A stretch of 64,000 nt of DNA from positions 45,847 to 109,846 of the forward strand of contig DEXK01000003.1 of NCBI GenBank assembly GCA_002364085.1, given 5' to 3'. A program made the translations under genes and the position numbers. A model generated the notes under the pieces. It was not told the DNA's origin. It saw only the letters and a list, made by a program, of their open reading frames with translations, and did not search any database. Shown piece after piece: positions 1-8,516 of the stretch. Numbering within the stretch: position 1 is the first letter of the stretch; each line of letters opens with the position of its first letter. The DNA comes from Balneolaceae bacterium UBA3186 (GTDB taxonomy: Bacteria > Bacteroidota > Rhodothermia > Balneolales > Balneolaceae).

Positions 1-566
1 AGTTGAGCCGAATTTTCTTCATTGATCAAGCCCTGGTCAGGTAATTCAAAGTTTTGATCTTCAATTTTGTCAGAAAGTGAGTTGTCAGAATTTGAATTCA
101 TGCTTGAGTCAAGAGAAAGTGCAACGCGTTGTTGAACATTAGATAACAGTTTTTCATAGTCATGAAGATCAAGATCCATTTCTTTTGCAACTTCATGATC
201 TAAGGGGGTTCTGCCTAAAGTTTGCTGCAATTGACTAATAGTCTCTTGAGCCGCACCATATCGCACTCTGTTAGTTCTGGATAATTCATCAATAGATCTT
301 AGATAATCGATTACACTTCCTCTTATTCTGTAATAAGCGAAGGTATTAAACTTAACCTCTTTGTCGATTGTATAATTGTCAAGAGCTTGCAAAAGGCCGG
401 TTGCTCCAATATTGATCAGATCTTCTCTCCCGCAAAGTGGTGTATTTGGAATATTTATTTTACCAACAATGCTTTTAATCAAAGGAATTGACTCCGTTAC
501 TATAAGCTTTTTAAGTCTTGATGTTGGATTTGTTTTGTATTCGATAACTAAGTTTTGAAGATCCAT
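1..566 (-). CDS. fliA: RNA polymerase sigma factor, FliA/sigma-28 type (3' end outside window)
   Basis: This is the N-terminal 188 or so residues of a sigma-70 family factor; the gene runs off the left edge, so region 4 is not seen. The start is the ATG at 566-564. Reading inward, a region-2 segment has the order FNTFAYYRIRGSVIDYLR followed by an arginine-rich stretch (SRTNRVR), the arrangement typical of FliA/WhiG factors that recruit RNA polymerase to flagellar and motility promoters. A region-3-like segment (GRTPLDHEVAKEM) follows, then a Ser/Asn/Asp-rich linker. An AT-rich gap of about 200 bases separates it from a divergent pair of small genes. Family membership is firm; a flagellar role is inferred, because no flagellar gene is visible here. 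Confidence 0.85.
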   Translation of the reverse strand, partial: MDLQNLVIEYKTNPTSRLKKLIVTESIPLIKSIVGKINIPNTPLCGREDLINIGATGLLQALDNYTIDKEVKFNTFAYYRIRGSVIDYLRSIDELSRTNRVRYGAAQETISQLQQTLGRTPLDHEVAKEMDLDLHDYEKLLSNVQQRVALSLDSSMNSNSDNSLSDKIEDQNFELPDQGLINEENSAQ

Positions 567-768
567 CGTATTGTACCAGCGTTTTTTATTTATTGTCTCC
601 ACACATATAATATTAATAAATTTTAATTATTAAAATATTTTAATATTAATTTTTATTAATAATAAAACACGCCTTTAAACCCTTTTAAACCCATAATGTG
701 GAAGCGAAAATCAAATTTTTTCCTTTTCGAGGAAATTTTTTTTAAAAAGAATTGAAGGTTTTCTGAGA

Positions 769-1098
769 GTGTCCGATAAGCTGAGTAGTATGAAACATGA
801 AAAAACATATTCTGATACAGACAAGACCAAATTTTTTAAAATGCTCTTAGAGCTATGCGATTTAGGAAATGAGTCTTTATTAATTGAGCACCTGACAAGT
901 GCTGAAGAAGAATTGGACTGTAGGTATCTGACAGAAATGAATTATTCAGAGTTTCTGCGCTACTGTATTGTTCTGGTGGAGAATGGGGAATGCGAAGAGT
1001 TAAAAAGATTGCTAACTGGGAAAATGAATAAGAGTGTATCTAGGGTAAGCAAAAGTACAAATGTAATAACCTTGCGCTCATTTAAAAAGGCTATATAA
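769..1098 (+). CDS. Small acidic protein of unknown function, divergent from fliA
   Basis: I do not recognise this 109-residue protein. It begins with GTG at 769; an ATG at 790 is an alternative start that would remove seven residues. It has no signal peptide or membrane segment. The middle looks helical and is rich in Glu and Leu, with two cysteines; the C-terminus turns basic (KSVSRVSKSTNVITLRSFKKA). Its stop overlaps the ATG of the next small gene (TAATG), so the two are probably translated together. The pair lies head-to-head with the sigma-28-type gene, a place where an anti-sigma or motility regulator would be unsurprising, but no FlgM-like motif could be confirmed. Confidence 0.7.
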   Translation: MSDKLSSMKHEKTYSDTDKTKFFKMLLELCDLGNESLLIEHLTSAEEELDCRYLTEMNYSEFLRYCIVLVENGECEELKRLLTGKMNKSVSRVSKSTNVITLRSFKKAI

Positions 1099-1253
1099 TG
1101 ACTAACAATGTTGATCGATCTTTTATTAAAAAGATGATTGCTTCTGAAAAATCTGAAAAACTAACTAAAGAGAAAAAAGACTTTCTACTAAATGATAAGT
1201 CTGTATTAGAAGCCATAATAGCAGGGCTTGTGCGCGACTTCAAGTATATCTAA
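1098..1253 (+). CDS. 51-residue protein of unknown function, coupled to the preceding gene
   Basis: A short reading frame starts with the ATG that overlaps the stop of the upstream gene by one base (TAATG) and ends with TAA at 1251-1253. The product is highly charged: a Lys/Glu-rich first half, then DKSVLEAIIAGLVRDFKYI at the C-terminus, which looks like an amphipathic helix. It has no signal peptide or transmembrane stretch. The overlapping start is the main reason to believe it is real. A FlgM-like anti-sigma role was considered because of the neighbouring sigma factor, but the protein is much shorter than FlgM and the resemblance is only general. Confidence 0.55.
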   Translation: MTNNVDRSFIKKMIASEKSEKLTKEKKDFLLNDKSVLEAIIAGLVRDFKYI

Positions 1254-1254
1254 C

Positions 1255-1287
1255 AAAAAACCCCTTCCGAGATCAATCGTAAGGGGC
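1255..1287 (-). terminator. Intrinsic terminator downstream of tRNA-Lys
   Basis: On the minus strand a CCCCTT/AAGGGG stem with a 14-base loop is followed directly by a run of six T. It lies about 34 bases beyond the 3' end of the tRNA and abuts the stop of the small plus-strand gene. Confidence 0.7.
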
Positions 1288-1320
1288 TGGTCAAGAGAGA
1301 TTCTTAAATACTCTAAACTG

Positions 1321-1393
1321 TGATCCGGGAGGGACTCGAACCCTCGACCCACGGCTTAAAAGGCAGTTGCTCTACCAACTGAGCTACCGGATC
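1321..1393 (-). tRNA. tRNA-Lys (anticodon TTT)
   Basis: The minus strand folds into a complete 73-base cloverleaf. The acceptor stem is GATCCGG/CCGGATC with A as discriminator, the D-arm contains AGCTCAGTTGGTAGAGC, the anticodon loop is CTTTTAA (anticodon TTT, lysine), and the T-arm is GAGGG-TTCGAGT-CCCTC. CCA is not encoded. A terminator follows, so it appears to be a single-gene transcript. Confidence 0.96.
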
Positions 1394-1482
1394 TTCCATC
1401 GCAATTGCGAAAGGCTTCAAAGATACGGGATTATATACTTTATGACAATCTTAAATCAATGAATAATTAGACTTTTTCTGTA

Positions 1483-1956
1483 TTAGTTATTAATTATCTC
1501 AAATAGGTCAGATTCTACACTTACATTAACCTCTTCAATAATCCTTCCAATTTCTTTTCCATTGCGGTAAACTATAAATGTAGGTGTCCTTTTAATATTA
1601 TTTGCCTCAATAATATCCTTAGGTCCTCGGCGCCTGTATTCAAGAGCTGTATATTTTGCAGTAAAAAAAGGATTATTAGCAGAATCCATTACTTTAAAGA
1701 AAGCTGGGATCTCCCTTTTACTGTCATGGCACCACATTCCCATAAAAACATCAATAAGAATTGAATCCTTAACCTGAGCCAATTTAGAAATGATCTCTTT
1801 ATCAGGTTCGTACCGCTCAGCATATAGATCAAAAATTTTAACTTCTCTGATTTGAGCTTCTGTAACTGGTCCACTCAAATATTCATCTTGTGCATTTACA
1901 GTAAACCCAAAGAAGGTAAATAATAGAAGTAATGGATATATTTTCATTATGAGCAT
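1483..1956 (-). CDS. Exported thioredoxin-fold protein with a single active-site cysteine
   Basis: This 157-residue protein has an N-terminal signal peptide (hydrophobic core to about residue 19, then VNAQ) and so should act outside the cytoplasm. The rest reads as a thioredoxin fold: a beta strand leading into MWCHDSKRE, where position 76 is Cys and the usual second cysteine is Ser, and a cis-proline segment TPTFIVY near 124-130 followed by RNGKEIGRI. The WCxxS arrangement cannot form the normal intramolecular disulfide, so it may act by a monothiol mechanism or bind thiols without being an oxidoreductase. Met4 is an equally good start. It is a single gene with its own transcription unit. 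Confidence 0.75.
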   Translation of the reverse strand: MLIMKIYPLLLLFTFFGFTVNAQDEYLSGPVTEAQIREVKIFDLYAERYEPDKEIISKLAQVKDSILIDVFMGMWCHDSKREIPAFFKVMDSANNPFFTAKYTALEYRRRGPKDIIEANNIKRTPTFIVYRNGKEIGRIIEEVNVSVESDLFEIINN

Positions 1957-2015
1957 TTATAAGTTCAGTACATTACATTGAAACATCATAAGCATTCAAA
2001 AGATTAAGTAAAAGT

Positions 2016-2414
2016 ATGGCGAGTATTTTCTCTAAAATTATAGAAGGTGAGATTCCTTGTTACAAAATTGCTGAGGATGAACACTATTTTTCATTTTTGG
2101 ATATCAATCCGATTGCAGAAGGGCATACATTGGTTATTCCTAAAAAGGAAGTAGACTATGTATTTGATCTTTCTGATGAAACATTGCAAGGTTTAATCAG
2201 TTTTTCCAAAAAAGTTGCAAAGGCCATAGATAGTTCACTTGGTACCATCAGAACAGGCTTAATTGTAGAAGGTTTAGAAGTACCTCATGCTCATATTCAT
2301 TTGATCCCTATTTATTTTGAGGGACAACCTGTAAGTTTAGGGAGAAAAACAGGAGTAAGTGAATCCAGAATGAAGGAATTAGCATCATTAATAAGCAATG
2401 CGGTTGAATTATGA
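2016..2414 (+). CDS. HIT (histidine triad) family nucleotide-binding hydrolase
   Basis: This 132-residue protein is the normal length for the HIT family. The signature HAHIHLIPI lies at residues 91-99, giving histidines 91, 93 and 95; the last two belong to the catalytic triad that hydrolyses AMP-lysine or AMP-linked phosphoramidates and related nucleotides. The N-terminus (SIFSKIIEGEIPCYKI) and the LDINPIAEGHTLVIPK segment are standard for Hint-branch proteins. It is cytoplasmic. Its stop overlaps the start of aroQ by four bases (ATGA), so they are co-translated, though no shared pathway is known. Confidence 0.93.
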   Translation: MASIFSKIIEGEIPCYKIAEDEHYFSFLDINPIAEGHTLVIPKKEVDYVFDLSDETLQGLISFSKKVAKAIDSSLGTIRTGLIVEGLEVPHAHIHLIPIYFEGQPVSLGRKTGVSESRMKELASLISNAVEL

Positions 2415-2842
2415 AGATAATGATCATAAACGGACCTAATTTAAATCTGTTAGGCGCAAGAGATACAGGAATTTACGGAACAGGTACATTGGAAGATCTT
2501 CAAGGATTTATTTCAAAGTCATTTAAAGAACATGAAATTTCTTATTTCCAAAGTAATATTGAAGGCGAGATCATAAACAAGCTGCAGGAGTCAATGAGTG
2601 ATGGAACAGAAGGTTTAGTGACAAACCTGGGAGCTTATACACACACATCGGTAGCTTTAAGAGATGCTTTGGAACCAATTAAGTTCCCAAAAGTAGAAGT
2701 TCATATTTCTAATATACATGCTCGTGAATCCTTTCGTGAAAAGTCTTTAACTGGTGAAGTGATGGACGGAATAATCACCGGCTTTGGAAAGCATAGCTAT
2801 ATTCTTGGTATACAAGCTATAGAACATCTGTCAAATAATTAA
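2411..2842 (+). CDS. aroQ: Type II 3-dehydroquinate dehydratase
   Basis: AroQ removes water from 3-dehydroquinate to give 3-dehydroshikimate in the shikimate pathway. The 143-residue length and the opening INGPNLNLLGARDTGIYG match the type II family, with the catalytic Arg and Tyr in that loop. The downstream VEVHISNIHARESFREKS segment carries the conserved His and Arg residues that bind the substrate. The ATG overlaps the HIT gene stop. The flippase gene follows after three bases, so the three genes are probably one transcript without an evident functional link. Confidence 0.94.
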   Translation: MKIMIINGPNLNLLGARDTGIYGTGTLEDLQGFISKSFKEHEISYFQSNIEGEIINKLQESMSDGTEGLVTNLGAYTHTSVALRDALEPIKFPKVEVHISNIHARESFREKSLTGEVMDGIITGFGKHSYILGIQAIEHLSNN

Positions 2843-2845
2843 CTC

Positions 2846-4327
2846 TTGAAACAGCTTAAAGAACTTTTTTCCGATACACTTATCTACGGGGTAAGCAGCG
2901 TCTTTACTCGGTTTATAAGTTATCTACTTGTTCCGTTTTACACTGGGGTCTTTAATACCGATGAATATGGTATAGTCAGCCTGATCTATGTCCTCATTGC
3001 ATTCCTAAATGTTGTTTTTACCTATGGAATGGAATCAACGTATTTCAAGTACGCCAAAGACAGAGGCAAAGCAAAAGATATTTTTAAGACATTACAACTA
3101 TGTTTGTTGGGCTCAACCATAGTGCTTGTAGCTATAGTTTGGTTTCTGAACCCTATACTTAATCCCATTATAGGATTAGCAGAACCATTTCCACTATTTA
3201 CTTTGATGTTGGGAATTCTGGCATTCGATACAATGGCGGCCGTACCTTTTGCTGAGCTGAGATTAGGGCGCAGACCAGTACTTTTTGCTTTTCTTAAAAT
3301 GCTGAATGTACTTATTAATATTGGCTTGAATCTGTATTTAATTCTGGAATTACAATATGGTATTGAGGCGGTTCTGATCAGTAATATCCTTGCTTCCATT
3401 GTTACTGCAGTGCTAGTGTGGTTTGTGACTTTTGATATGATGAAAGGTTCATGGGATACGGAAGTTCTTAAAAAGGCACTGGTGTTTGGTTTGCCGTTTG
3501 TTCCTGCCGGAATCGGTTATGTGATCAATGAAATGATAGATCGTATTTTTTTAAAGAAAATGGATTCTGAAACACTTACATCCTTATACGGTTTAGCTAA
3601 AGATGGTAGTGTTTATAGCGGAGAAGATATCGTTGGTATCTATTCGGCAGGATATAAATTAGCTGTGGTAATGTTACTTTTTGTAACCGTATTTAAATTT
3701 GCCTGGCAGCCTTTTTTTATGAGAAAATCGGAAGAAGAAGACGCTCCGAAACTATTCTCTGAGACTTTCAGATATTTTAATTTAGGCGCAGCGTTTATAT
3801 TCATTTTCTTTTCGCTGTTTATTTCTTTTATAGTTCAGATAAAAATTCCATTTACCGATGCTACATTAATTGGAAGAGATTATTGGCTTGGTCTAAATAT
3901 TGTGTCTCCACTTCTAATGGCTTATTGGTTTCAGGGTTGGTATATCAATTTTTCAGCAGGGATCTTTATCGGAGACAAAACAAAAGTTTTGGCATTTATA
4001 ACTCTTATTGGGTCGGTGATTACCGTGTTAGGAAATTACATTTTTGTGCCCTATTTCGGAATGATAGCATCTGCATACACTACATTATGTAGCTATGCTG
4101 TAATGGCAATGGTTATCTACTTTTATTCTAAAAAAGCATTTGATGTACCTTATAAACTTTGGCAGGGATTTTTTGTGATTGCAATAGCTGAATTCAGTCT
4201 TGCATTAAAACCTACTTTTAAAAGTATTATAGGATCGGAATTCTGGGCATCCGCTGTATTATTCATAGTTGCGATGGGGGTTTTAGCACTTATGACGACG
4301 AAGAATTTCTTTCTGAAAGAACGTTAA
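2846..4327 (+). CDS. Polysaccharide flippase-like membrane protein (MOP superfamily)
   Basis: This 493-residue protein with about a dozen hydrophobic segments belongs to the oligosaccharide flippase/MVF group that moves lipid-linked saccharides across the inner membrane. The opening LIYGVSSVFTRFISYLLVPFYTGVF, with TDEYG soon after, is the usual start of Wzx-like proteins. Translation starts at TTG (2846), three bases after the aroQ stop; no ATG precedes the conserved N-terminus. It lies 40 kb from the polysaccharide locus near 41-52 kb, which has its own flippase, and no glycosyltransferase adjoins it, so its substrate cannot be deduced. Confidence 0.85.
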   Translation: MKQLKELFSDTLIYGVSSVFTRFISYLLVPFYTGVFNTDEYGIVSLIYVLIAFLNVVFTYGMESTYFKYAKDRGKAKDIFKTLQLCLLGSTIVLVAIVWFLNPILNPIIGLAEPFPLFTLMLGILAFDTMAAVPFAELRLGRRPVLFAFLKMLNVLINIGLNLYLILELQYGIEAVLISNILASIVTAVLVWFVTFDMMKGSWDTEVLKKALVFGLPFVPAGIGYVINEMIDRIFLKKMDSETLTSLYGLAKDGSVYSGEDIVGIYSAGYKLAVVMLLFVTVFKFAWQPFFMRKSEEEDAPKLFSETFRYFNLGAAFIFIFFSLFISFIVQIKIPFTDATLIGRDYWLGLNIVSPLLMAYWFQGWYINFSAGIFIGDKTKVLAFITLIGSVITVLGNYIFVPYFGMIASAYTTLCSYAVMAMVIYFYSKKAFDVPYKLWQGFFVIAIAEFSLALKPTFKSIIGSEFWASAVLFIVAMGVLALMTTKNFFLKER

Positions 4328-4410
4328 CGGCTTCGATCGTATATTTTAGTTGAATTTTTGAGCGTATATTTTTTACAATTCCTGAATTCAGCATTAATTA
4401 TACTTCAAGT

Positions 4411-5514
4411 ATGAAAACAACAGTATTTCTAATTCTCAGTTTAGTATTGATGAGCAGCGTGACTAATGCTCAAGATGTTGATACTGCCATGACTTTCGAG
4501 GAGTACGATCCTATTTCTACCTTAGTGGTTCCCGGAGAGAAAATTACTAAAGCAAAATTTCCTTTCATAGATGTTCATAGTCATCATTGGAGAATGGCAA
4601 CCCAGGACCTCAAGCAGCTAGCTTCTGAAATGGAAGACCTGAATATGAAAGTGATTGTGAATTTAAGTGGGCGTTCGGGAGAACAGTTGAAAGCAATATC
4701 AGATAACATCACAGCAAGCGGATTGAACAGGTTTATTGTATTCGCAAATATTGACTTTAGCGGAATAGATGAAGAAGGATGGACAGAAAAAGCTGTAAAC
4801 CAACTTCAGGTTGATTATGACAACGGCGCTAGAGGGATAAAGATATTTAAAAATCTTGGGCTCACAGTTTTGGATTCTAATGGCAACCGCGTACAAACCG
4901 ATGACCCTAGAATCGACCCCGTTTGGGCGAAGGCCGGAGAGCTTGGAATTCCGGTATTGATACACACTGGAGAACCGGCGGTATTCTGGGCACCTATTGA
5001 TGAGAAAAATGAACGCTGGTTGGAAATGAAAAACTTCCCGGATAGGCACAGAGGAGATACAACCAGATTTCCAAGTTGGGAAATTGTAATGGCAGAGCAA
5101 TGGAATGTATTCAGAAAACATCCGCAAACGAATTTTATAAATGCACATTTAGGGTGGATGGCGAATGACTTGGAAAGGCTTGGGCGGCATCTCGATGAAT
5201 TTCCAAATGTATACACTGAAATCGCTGCAGTTATAGCAGAGTTAGGACGTCAACCCAGATTTGCCAAAGAGTTTTTTATTAAATATCAGGACCGATTGCT
5301 ATTCGGAAAAGATACATATAGACCCGAAGAGTACTACACTTATTTCAGAGTATTGGAAAGCGAGGATGAATATTTCGACTATTTCAGAAAGAGACATGCT
5401 TTTTGGAAAATGTATGGATTGAATCTTCCGGATAATGTGTTGAAAAAAGTGTATTACAAAAATGCTTTAAAAATAATACCGGGTATCGATAAAAATTTAT
5501 TCCCGGATAACTAA
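4411..5514 (+). CDS. Exported amidohydrolase-2 family metal-dependent hydrolase
   Basis: The 367-residue protein begins with a signal peptide (to about residue 20, VTNAQ) and continues as a TIM-barrel amidohydrolase. Metal-binding motif DVHSHH lies at 54-59 on the first strand, a VLIHTGEP segment supplies a later His, INAHLGWM another, and LLFGKDTYRPEEY the terminal Asp. The family includes decarboxylases and lactone hydrolases, and the substrate here is not predictable. It is followed at 23 bases by another exported protein gene (DUF2911), which suggests co-expression. Confidence 0.85.
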   Translation: MKTTVFLILSLVLMSSVTNAQDVDTAMTFEEYDPISTLVVPGEKITKAKFPFIDVHSHHWRMATQDLKQLASEMEDLNMKVIVNLSGRSGEQLKAISDNITASGLNRFIVFANIDFSGIDEEGWTEKAVNQLQVDYDNGARGIKIFKNLGLTVLDSNGNRVQTDDPRIDPVWAKAGELGIPVLIHTGEPAVFWAPIDEKNERWLEMKNFPDRHRGDTTRFPSWEIVMAEQWNVFRKHPQTNFINAHLGWMANDLERLGRHLDEFPNVYTEIAAVIAELGRQPRFAKEFFIKYQDRLLFGKDTYRPEEYYTYFRVLESEDEYFDYFRKRHAFWKMYGLNLPDNVLKKVYYKNALKIIPGIDKNLFPDN

Positions 5515-5537
5515 TCAAACAACTTAATACTACTGAA

Positions 5538-6074
5538 ATGAAAGCTTTATTAAAATTGGGAGCGCTTGCAGTATTTGCTGTGCTTCTTTCATCAGAACTA
5601 ACATTTGCTCAGGAAAGAGGAAAAGGTAATCGTCCCAGCCCTAATGCAGCAGTAAGTCAAGACATTGGATCTACCACAGTTTCTATTACTTATGGACGCC
5701 CCGGACTTAAAGGAAGAAGTTTAGCTACTCTGGCTAAGCCCGGTCAGGTTTGGAGAACAGGAGCTAATGAATCAACTGTAATTACTTTTTCTGAAGATGT
5801 AATGTTTGGTGGAAAAGAAGTTAAGGCAGGAACATATTCATTGTACACTATTCCCGGAGAAAACTGGACGTTTATACTGAATAGTAAGCTTAGTTGGGGA
5901 ACTCAGTATGACGAGTCGCAGGATGTTGTAAGAGTACCAGCTGCAGTTACAACCGAAGGTGCTTCAAGTTTTGAAAGATTCACAATCTATTTTGATACTC
6001 TTTCAGACACGAAAGCTCATTTGAATCTCCAATGGGGGAAGACAATGACAGCAATTCCAATTACTACTAAGTAA
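5538..6074 (+). CDS. Exported DUF2911 family protein
   Basis: This 178-residue protein has a signal peptide (hydrophobic to about residue 21, LTFAQ). The mature part matches what I know of DUF2911: SQDIGSTTVSITYGRPGLKGR, then QVWRTGANESTVITFSEDV, then the GTYSLYTIPGENWTFILN segment. The family is common in Bacteroidota envelopes and its function is unknown. A strong terminator follows at 6095, ending the unit with the upstream amidohydrolase. Confidence 0.88.
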   Translation: MKALLKLGALAVFAVLLSSELTFAQERGKGNRPSPNAAVSQDIGSTTVSITYGRPGLKGRSLATLAKPGQVWRTGANESTVITFSEDVMFGGKEVKAGTYSLYTIPGENWTFILNSKLSWGTQYDESQDVVRVPAAVTTEGASSFERFTIYFDTLSDTKAHLNLQWGKTMTAIPITTK

Positions 6075-6094
6075 TTAGAAATTTTTACTACTTT

Positions 6095-6122
6095 AAAGGA
6101 GCTCAAAAGGGCTCCTTTTTTT
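6095..6122 (+). terminator. Intrinsic terminator after the DUF2911 gene
   Basis: A stem AAAGGAGC/GCTCCTTT with an eight-base loop is followed by a T-run. It ends immediately before an in-frame ATG at 6123, which is one reason to place the next gene's start at 6138. Confidence 0.85.
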
Positions 6123-6137
6123 ATGCAACCTATTTTT

Positions 6138-8471
6138 ATGAAACAATTACTGACAATTGTATGCTTTTCTATTTTCTGCTCAACTGCAGCATTAAGTCAA
6201 TCAGGTTCTAAATGGCTTTTTGATGATTCAACCTTGCCGGAAGTAAGAATTACGATTGATCCCGATTCACTCGCTGAGATTTTAGATGATGAAAACCAGC
6301 AAAGCGATCATGAATTTATTGCCTCTTTCAGCATTACAAAGAATGGGGAAACTGAAGTAGTGGATAGTGTCGGTTTCAGATTGAGGGGAAACACTTCCAG
6401 AGCTTCTCAGAAGAAATCATTCAAAGTATCCTTCGATACATTTATTGACGGTAGAGAATATCGTGGATTGGATAAAATGAATATTAACGGAGAGCATAAC
6501 GATCCTACGATATTGAGAGCTAAATTAAGTTGGGATATTTTCGAAAAGATGGAAGTTAAAGCTCCCAGATCTAATCATGTAGCCTTCTACATCAACGATG
6601 TATTTTATGGTTTGTACCTAAATGTAGAGCACATTGATAATGAATTTCTGAAAAAAGAATTTGATGGTGATTCCGGCAACTTATATAAATGCCTCTATCC
6701 CGCCGATCTAAGTTATCGGGGACCAAATTCTGATGATTATAGTGGTTATGAAGAATTTGGCAGAAGACCTTATGATCTTAAAACAAACGAAGAAGAAAAT
6801 GATTATTCCGGATTAGCTTCTTTTATTGAATTCTTAAACAACTCAAACGATCAGGATTTTGAGGAACAAGTTCATGATTATTTGGATGTAGATGCTACTC
6901 TTAGATGGATGGCCATTGATGTGTTGACAGGTAATTGGGATAACTACTCATTCAACAAGAATAACTTCTATTTATACCACTCGCCTGAAGATGGACGGTT
7001 TGTAGTAATACCTTATGATTATGACAATACACTTGGAGTCGATTTCTTTGGCATAGATTGGGGAGTTAGAAATATTTATAACTGGGGAAACCAGAATGAA
7101 TCCAGGCCATTGACAAACCGTCTTTTAGGAGTCCAAAAATTCAAAGATTGGTTCAGTTATTACCTAAATGAAACTATTGAAGTTGCTTTTAATGAGGACA
7201 GCCTATTTCCAAAGATCGACCGATTAAAGGCTTTGGTTCAAACATCAGCTGAAGCCGACACGTTTAGAACAAAAGACTGGCCGGCGCTAGATTTTGAAGA
7301 TTATGATAAGTCTTTCACTCAAGCTTTAGGTGGGCATGTTCCGTATGGTTTGAAACCCTTCATTACTCAAAGAACCAATTCAGCTTTGAGCCAGCTTCAG
7401 CTTAATAATATCTATCCGATTATACATTCGTCTTCTTCAAAGCTTCTTACAGATAGTGGAAATAAAACCATTATTGTTGAAGCTACAGTAAATGATCATG
7501 ATCTGAATATTGTAAGCGCTAAATTGGATATCATCGAAATACTGAATCCATTCGAGCTTAGAGATGATGGAGAAGGCTTTGACAAAACTGCCGGAGATGG
7601 AATTTATACAGGAGCTAAAGAAATAGCGTCTTATTCAGGTGATATAAACTTTTTTGTGTTGGCTCAGGATCGGCAAGGAAAAACAAGCCGGTATCCACAA
7701 AACCCGGCAAAGAAAATAGTACAGGAAAATTCGGATGTTGCTTCTGATCTTGTTATCAATGAAATAATGGCAAGTAACAGTTCAACCATTCAGGATGAAT
7801 CAGGTTCTTATCCGGATTGGGTTGAGATTTTTAATAATACAGCAGATGAGATCTCTTTAAGCGGGTATTTTCTCACAGATGACCTGGCTAATCCCGGTAA
7901 ATGGGCATTCCCGGATACAACAATTACGAAAGAAGGATTTTTAATTGTTTGGGCAGATGATGATGAAAAGGAAGGGCCTATGCACGCTTCTTTCAATTTG
8001 AATAAGAGTGGAGAAGATCTGGGGTTATATAAAAAGAATGGAAATAATTTTGAAGCTGTGAACACGCTTACATTTGGTGAACAGACCACGGATGTATCGT
8101 ACGCAAGAAATGGAGATGGAGCTAGTTCTTTTGTGTTCAGGAGCGAGCCTACACCGGGAGCTACAAATGGAATTATCCTAAGTGCAGGTGATAATTCAGA
8201 AATCCCTCGAAATGTAACGTTGTATCAAAATTACCCGAATCCTTTTAACCCAAGTACAACAATTTCTTTCGGACTGGATAAACAGGATAAAGTGACACTC
8301 GAAATTTTCAATATCACAGGTCAATTAGTAGAAACTATAACAAGTGAGGTGTTTGGTGCGGGAAATCATTCGGTAAAGTTTCGTGCTGATAATCTGTCAA
8401 GCGGAGTGTACTTTTACAGGCTTAGAACATCAAGTTCAACACAGACAAAGAAATTTACGCTTATTAAGTAA
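6138..8471 (+). CDS. Secreted CotH-kinase / lamin-tail domain protein with type IX secretion signal
   Basis: The start chosen is ATG 6138, which opens a clean signal peptide (MKQLLTIVCFSIFCSTAALSQ); an in-frame ATG at 6123 abuts the terminator. About 777 residues follow in the order: CotH-type kinase-like domain (near 50-400, with VGFRLRGNTSR early and VIPYDYDNTLGVDFF later), a beta-rich linker, a lamin-tail domain (near 540-665, opening LVINEIMASNS), and a C-terminal sorting domain (last 80 or so residues) starting LYQNYPNPFNPSTTISF. The last is the type A signal used by type IX secretion, so the protein is probably exported and possibly surface-anchored. CotH kinases phosphorylate secreted proteins in spore formers; activity here is unproven. 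Confidence 0.9.
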   Translation: MKQLLTIVCFSIFCSTAALSQSGSKWLFDDSTLPEVRITIDPDSLAEILDDENQQSDHEFIASFSITKNGETEVVDSVGFRLRGNTSRASQKKSFKVSFDTFIDGREYRGLDKMNINGEHNDPTILRAKLSWDIFEKMEVKAPRSNHVAFYINDVFYGLYLNVEHIDNEFLKKEFDGDSGNLYKCLYPADLSYRGPNSDDYSGYEEFGRRPYDLKTNEEENDYSGLASFIEFLNNSNDQDFEEQVHDYLDVDATLRWMAIDVLTGNWDNYSFNKNNFYLYHSPEDGRFVVIPYDYDNTLGVDFFGIDWGVRNIYNWGNQNESRPLTNRLLGVQKFKDWFSYYLNETIEVAFNEDSLFPKIDRLKALVQTSAEADTFRTKDWPALDFEDYDKSFTQALGGHVPYGLKPFITQRTNSALSQLQLNNIYPIIHSSSSKLLTDSGNKTIIVEATVNDHDLNIVSAKLDIIEILNPFELRDDGEGFDKTAGDGIYTGAKEIASYSGDINFFVLAQDRQGKTSRYPQNPAKKIVQENSDVASDLVINEIMASNSSTIQDESGSYPDWVEIFNNTADEISLSGYFLTDDLANPGKWAFPDTTITKEGFLIVWADDDEKEGPMHASFNLNKSGEDLGLYKKNGNNFEAVNTLTFGEQTTDVSYARNGDGASSFVFRSEPTPGATNGIILSAGDNSEIPRNVTLYQNYPNPFNPSTTISFGLDKQDKVTLEIFNITGQLVETITSEVFGAGNHSVKFRADNLSSGVYFYRLRTSSSTQTKKFTLIK

Positions 8472-8516
8472 ACACTAACAAAAAATACTACAGAGAATGC
8501 GTTTAGTTAGTGTTTA
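8469..8516. terminator. Possible hairpin between the convergent CotH and bshA genes
   Basis: TAAACACTAAC at 8469 and its inverse GTTAGTGTTTA at 8506 can pair across a 26-base loop between the convergent genes. The right arm lies inside the end of bshA and there is no clear T-run, so termination is only a guess. Confidence 0.35.
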
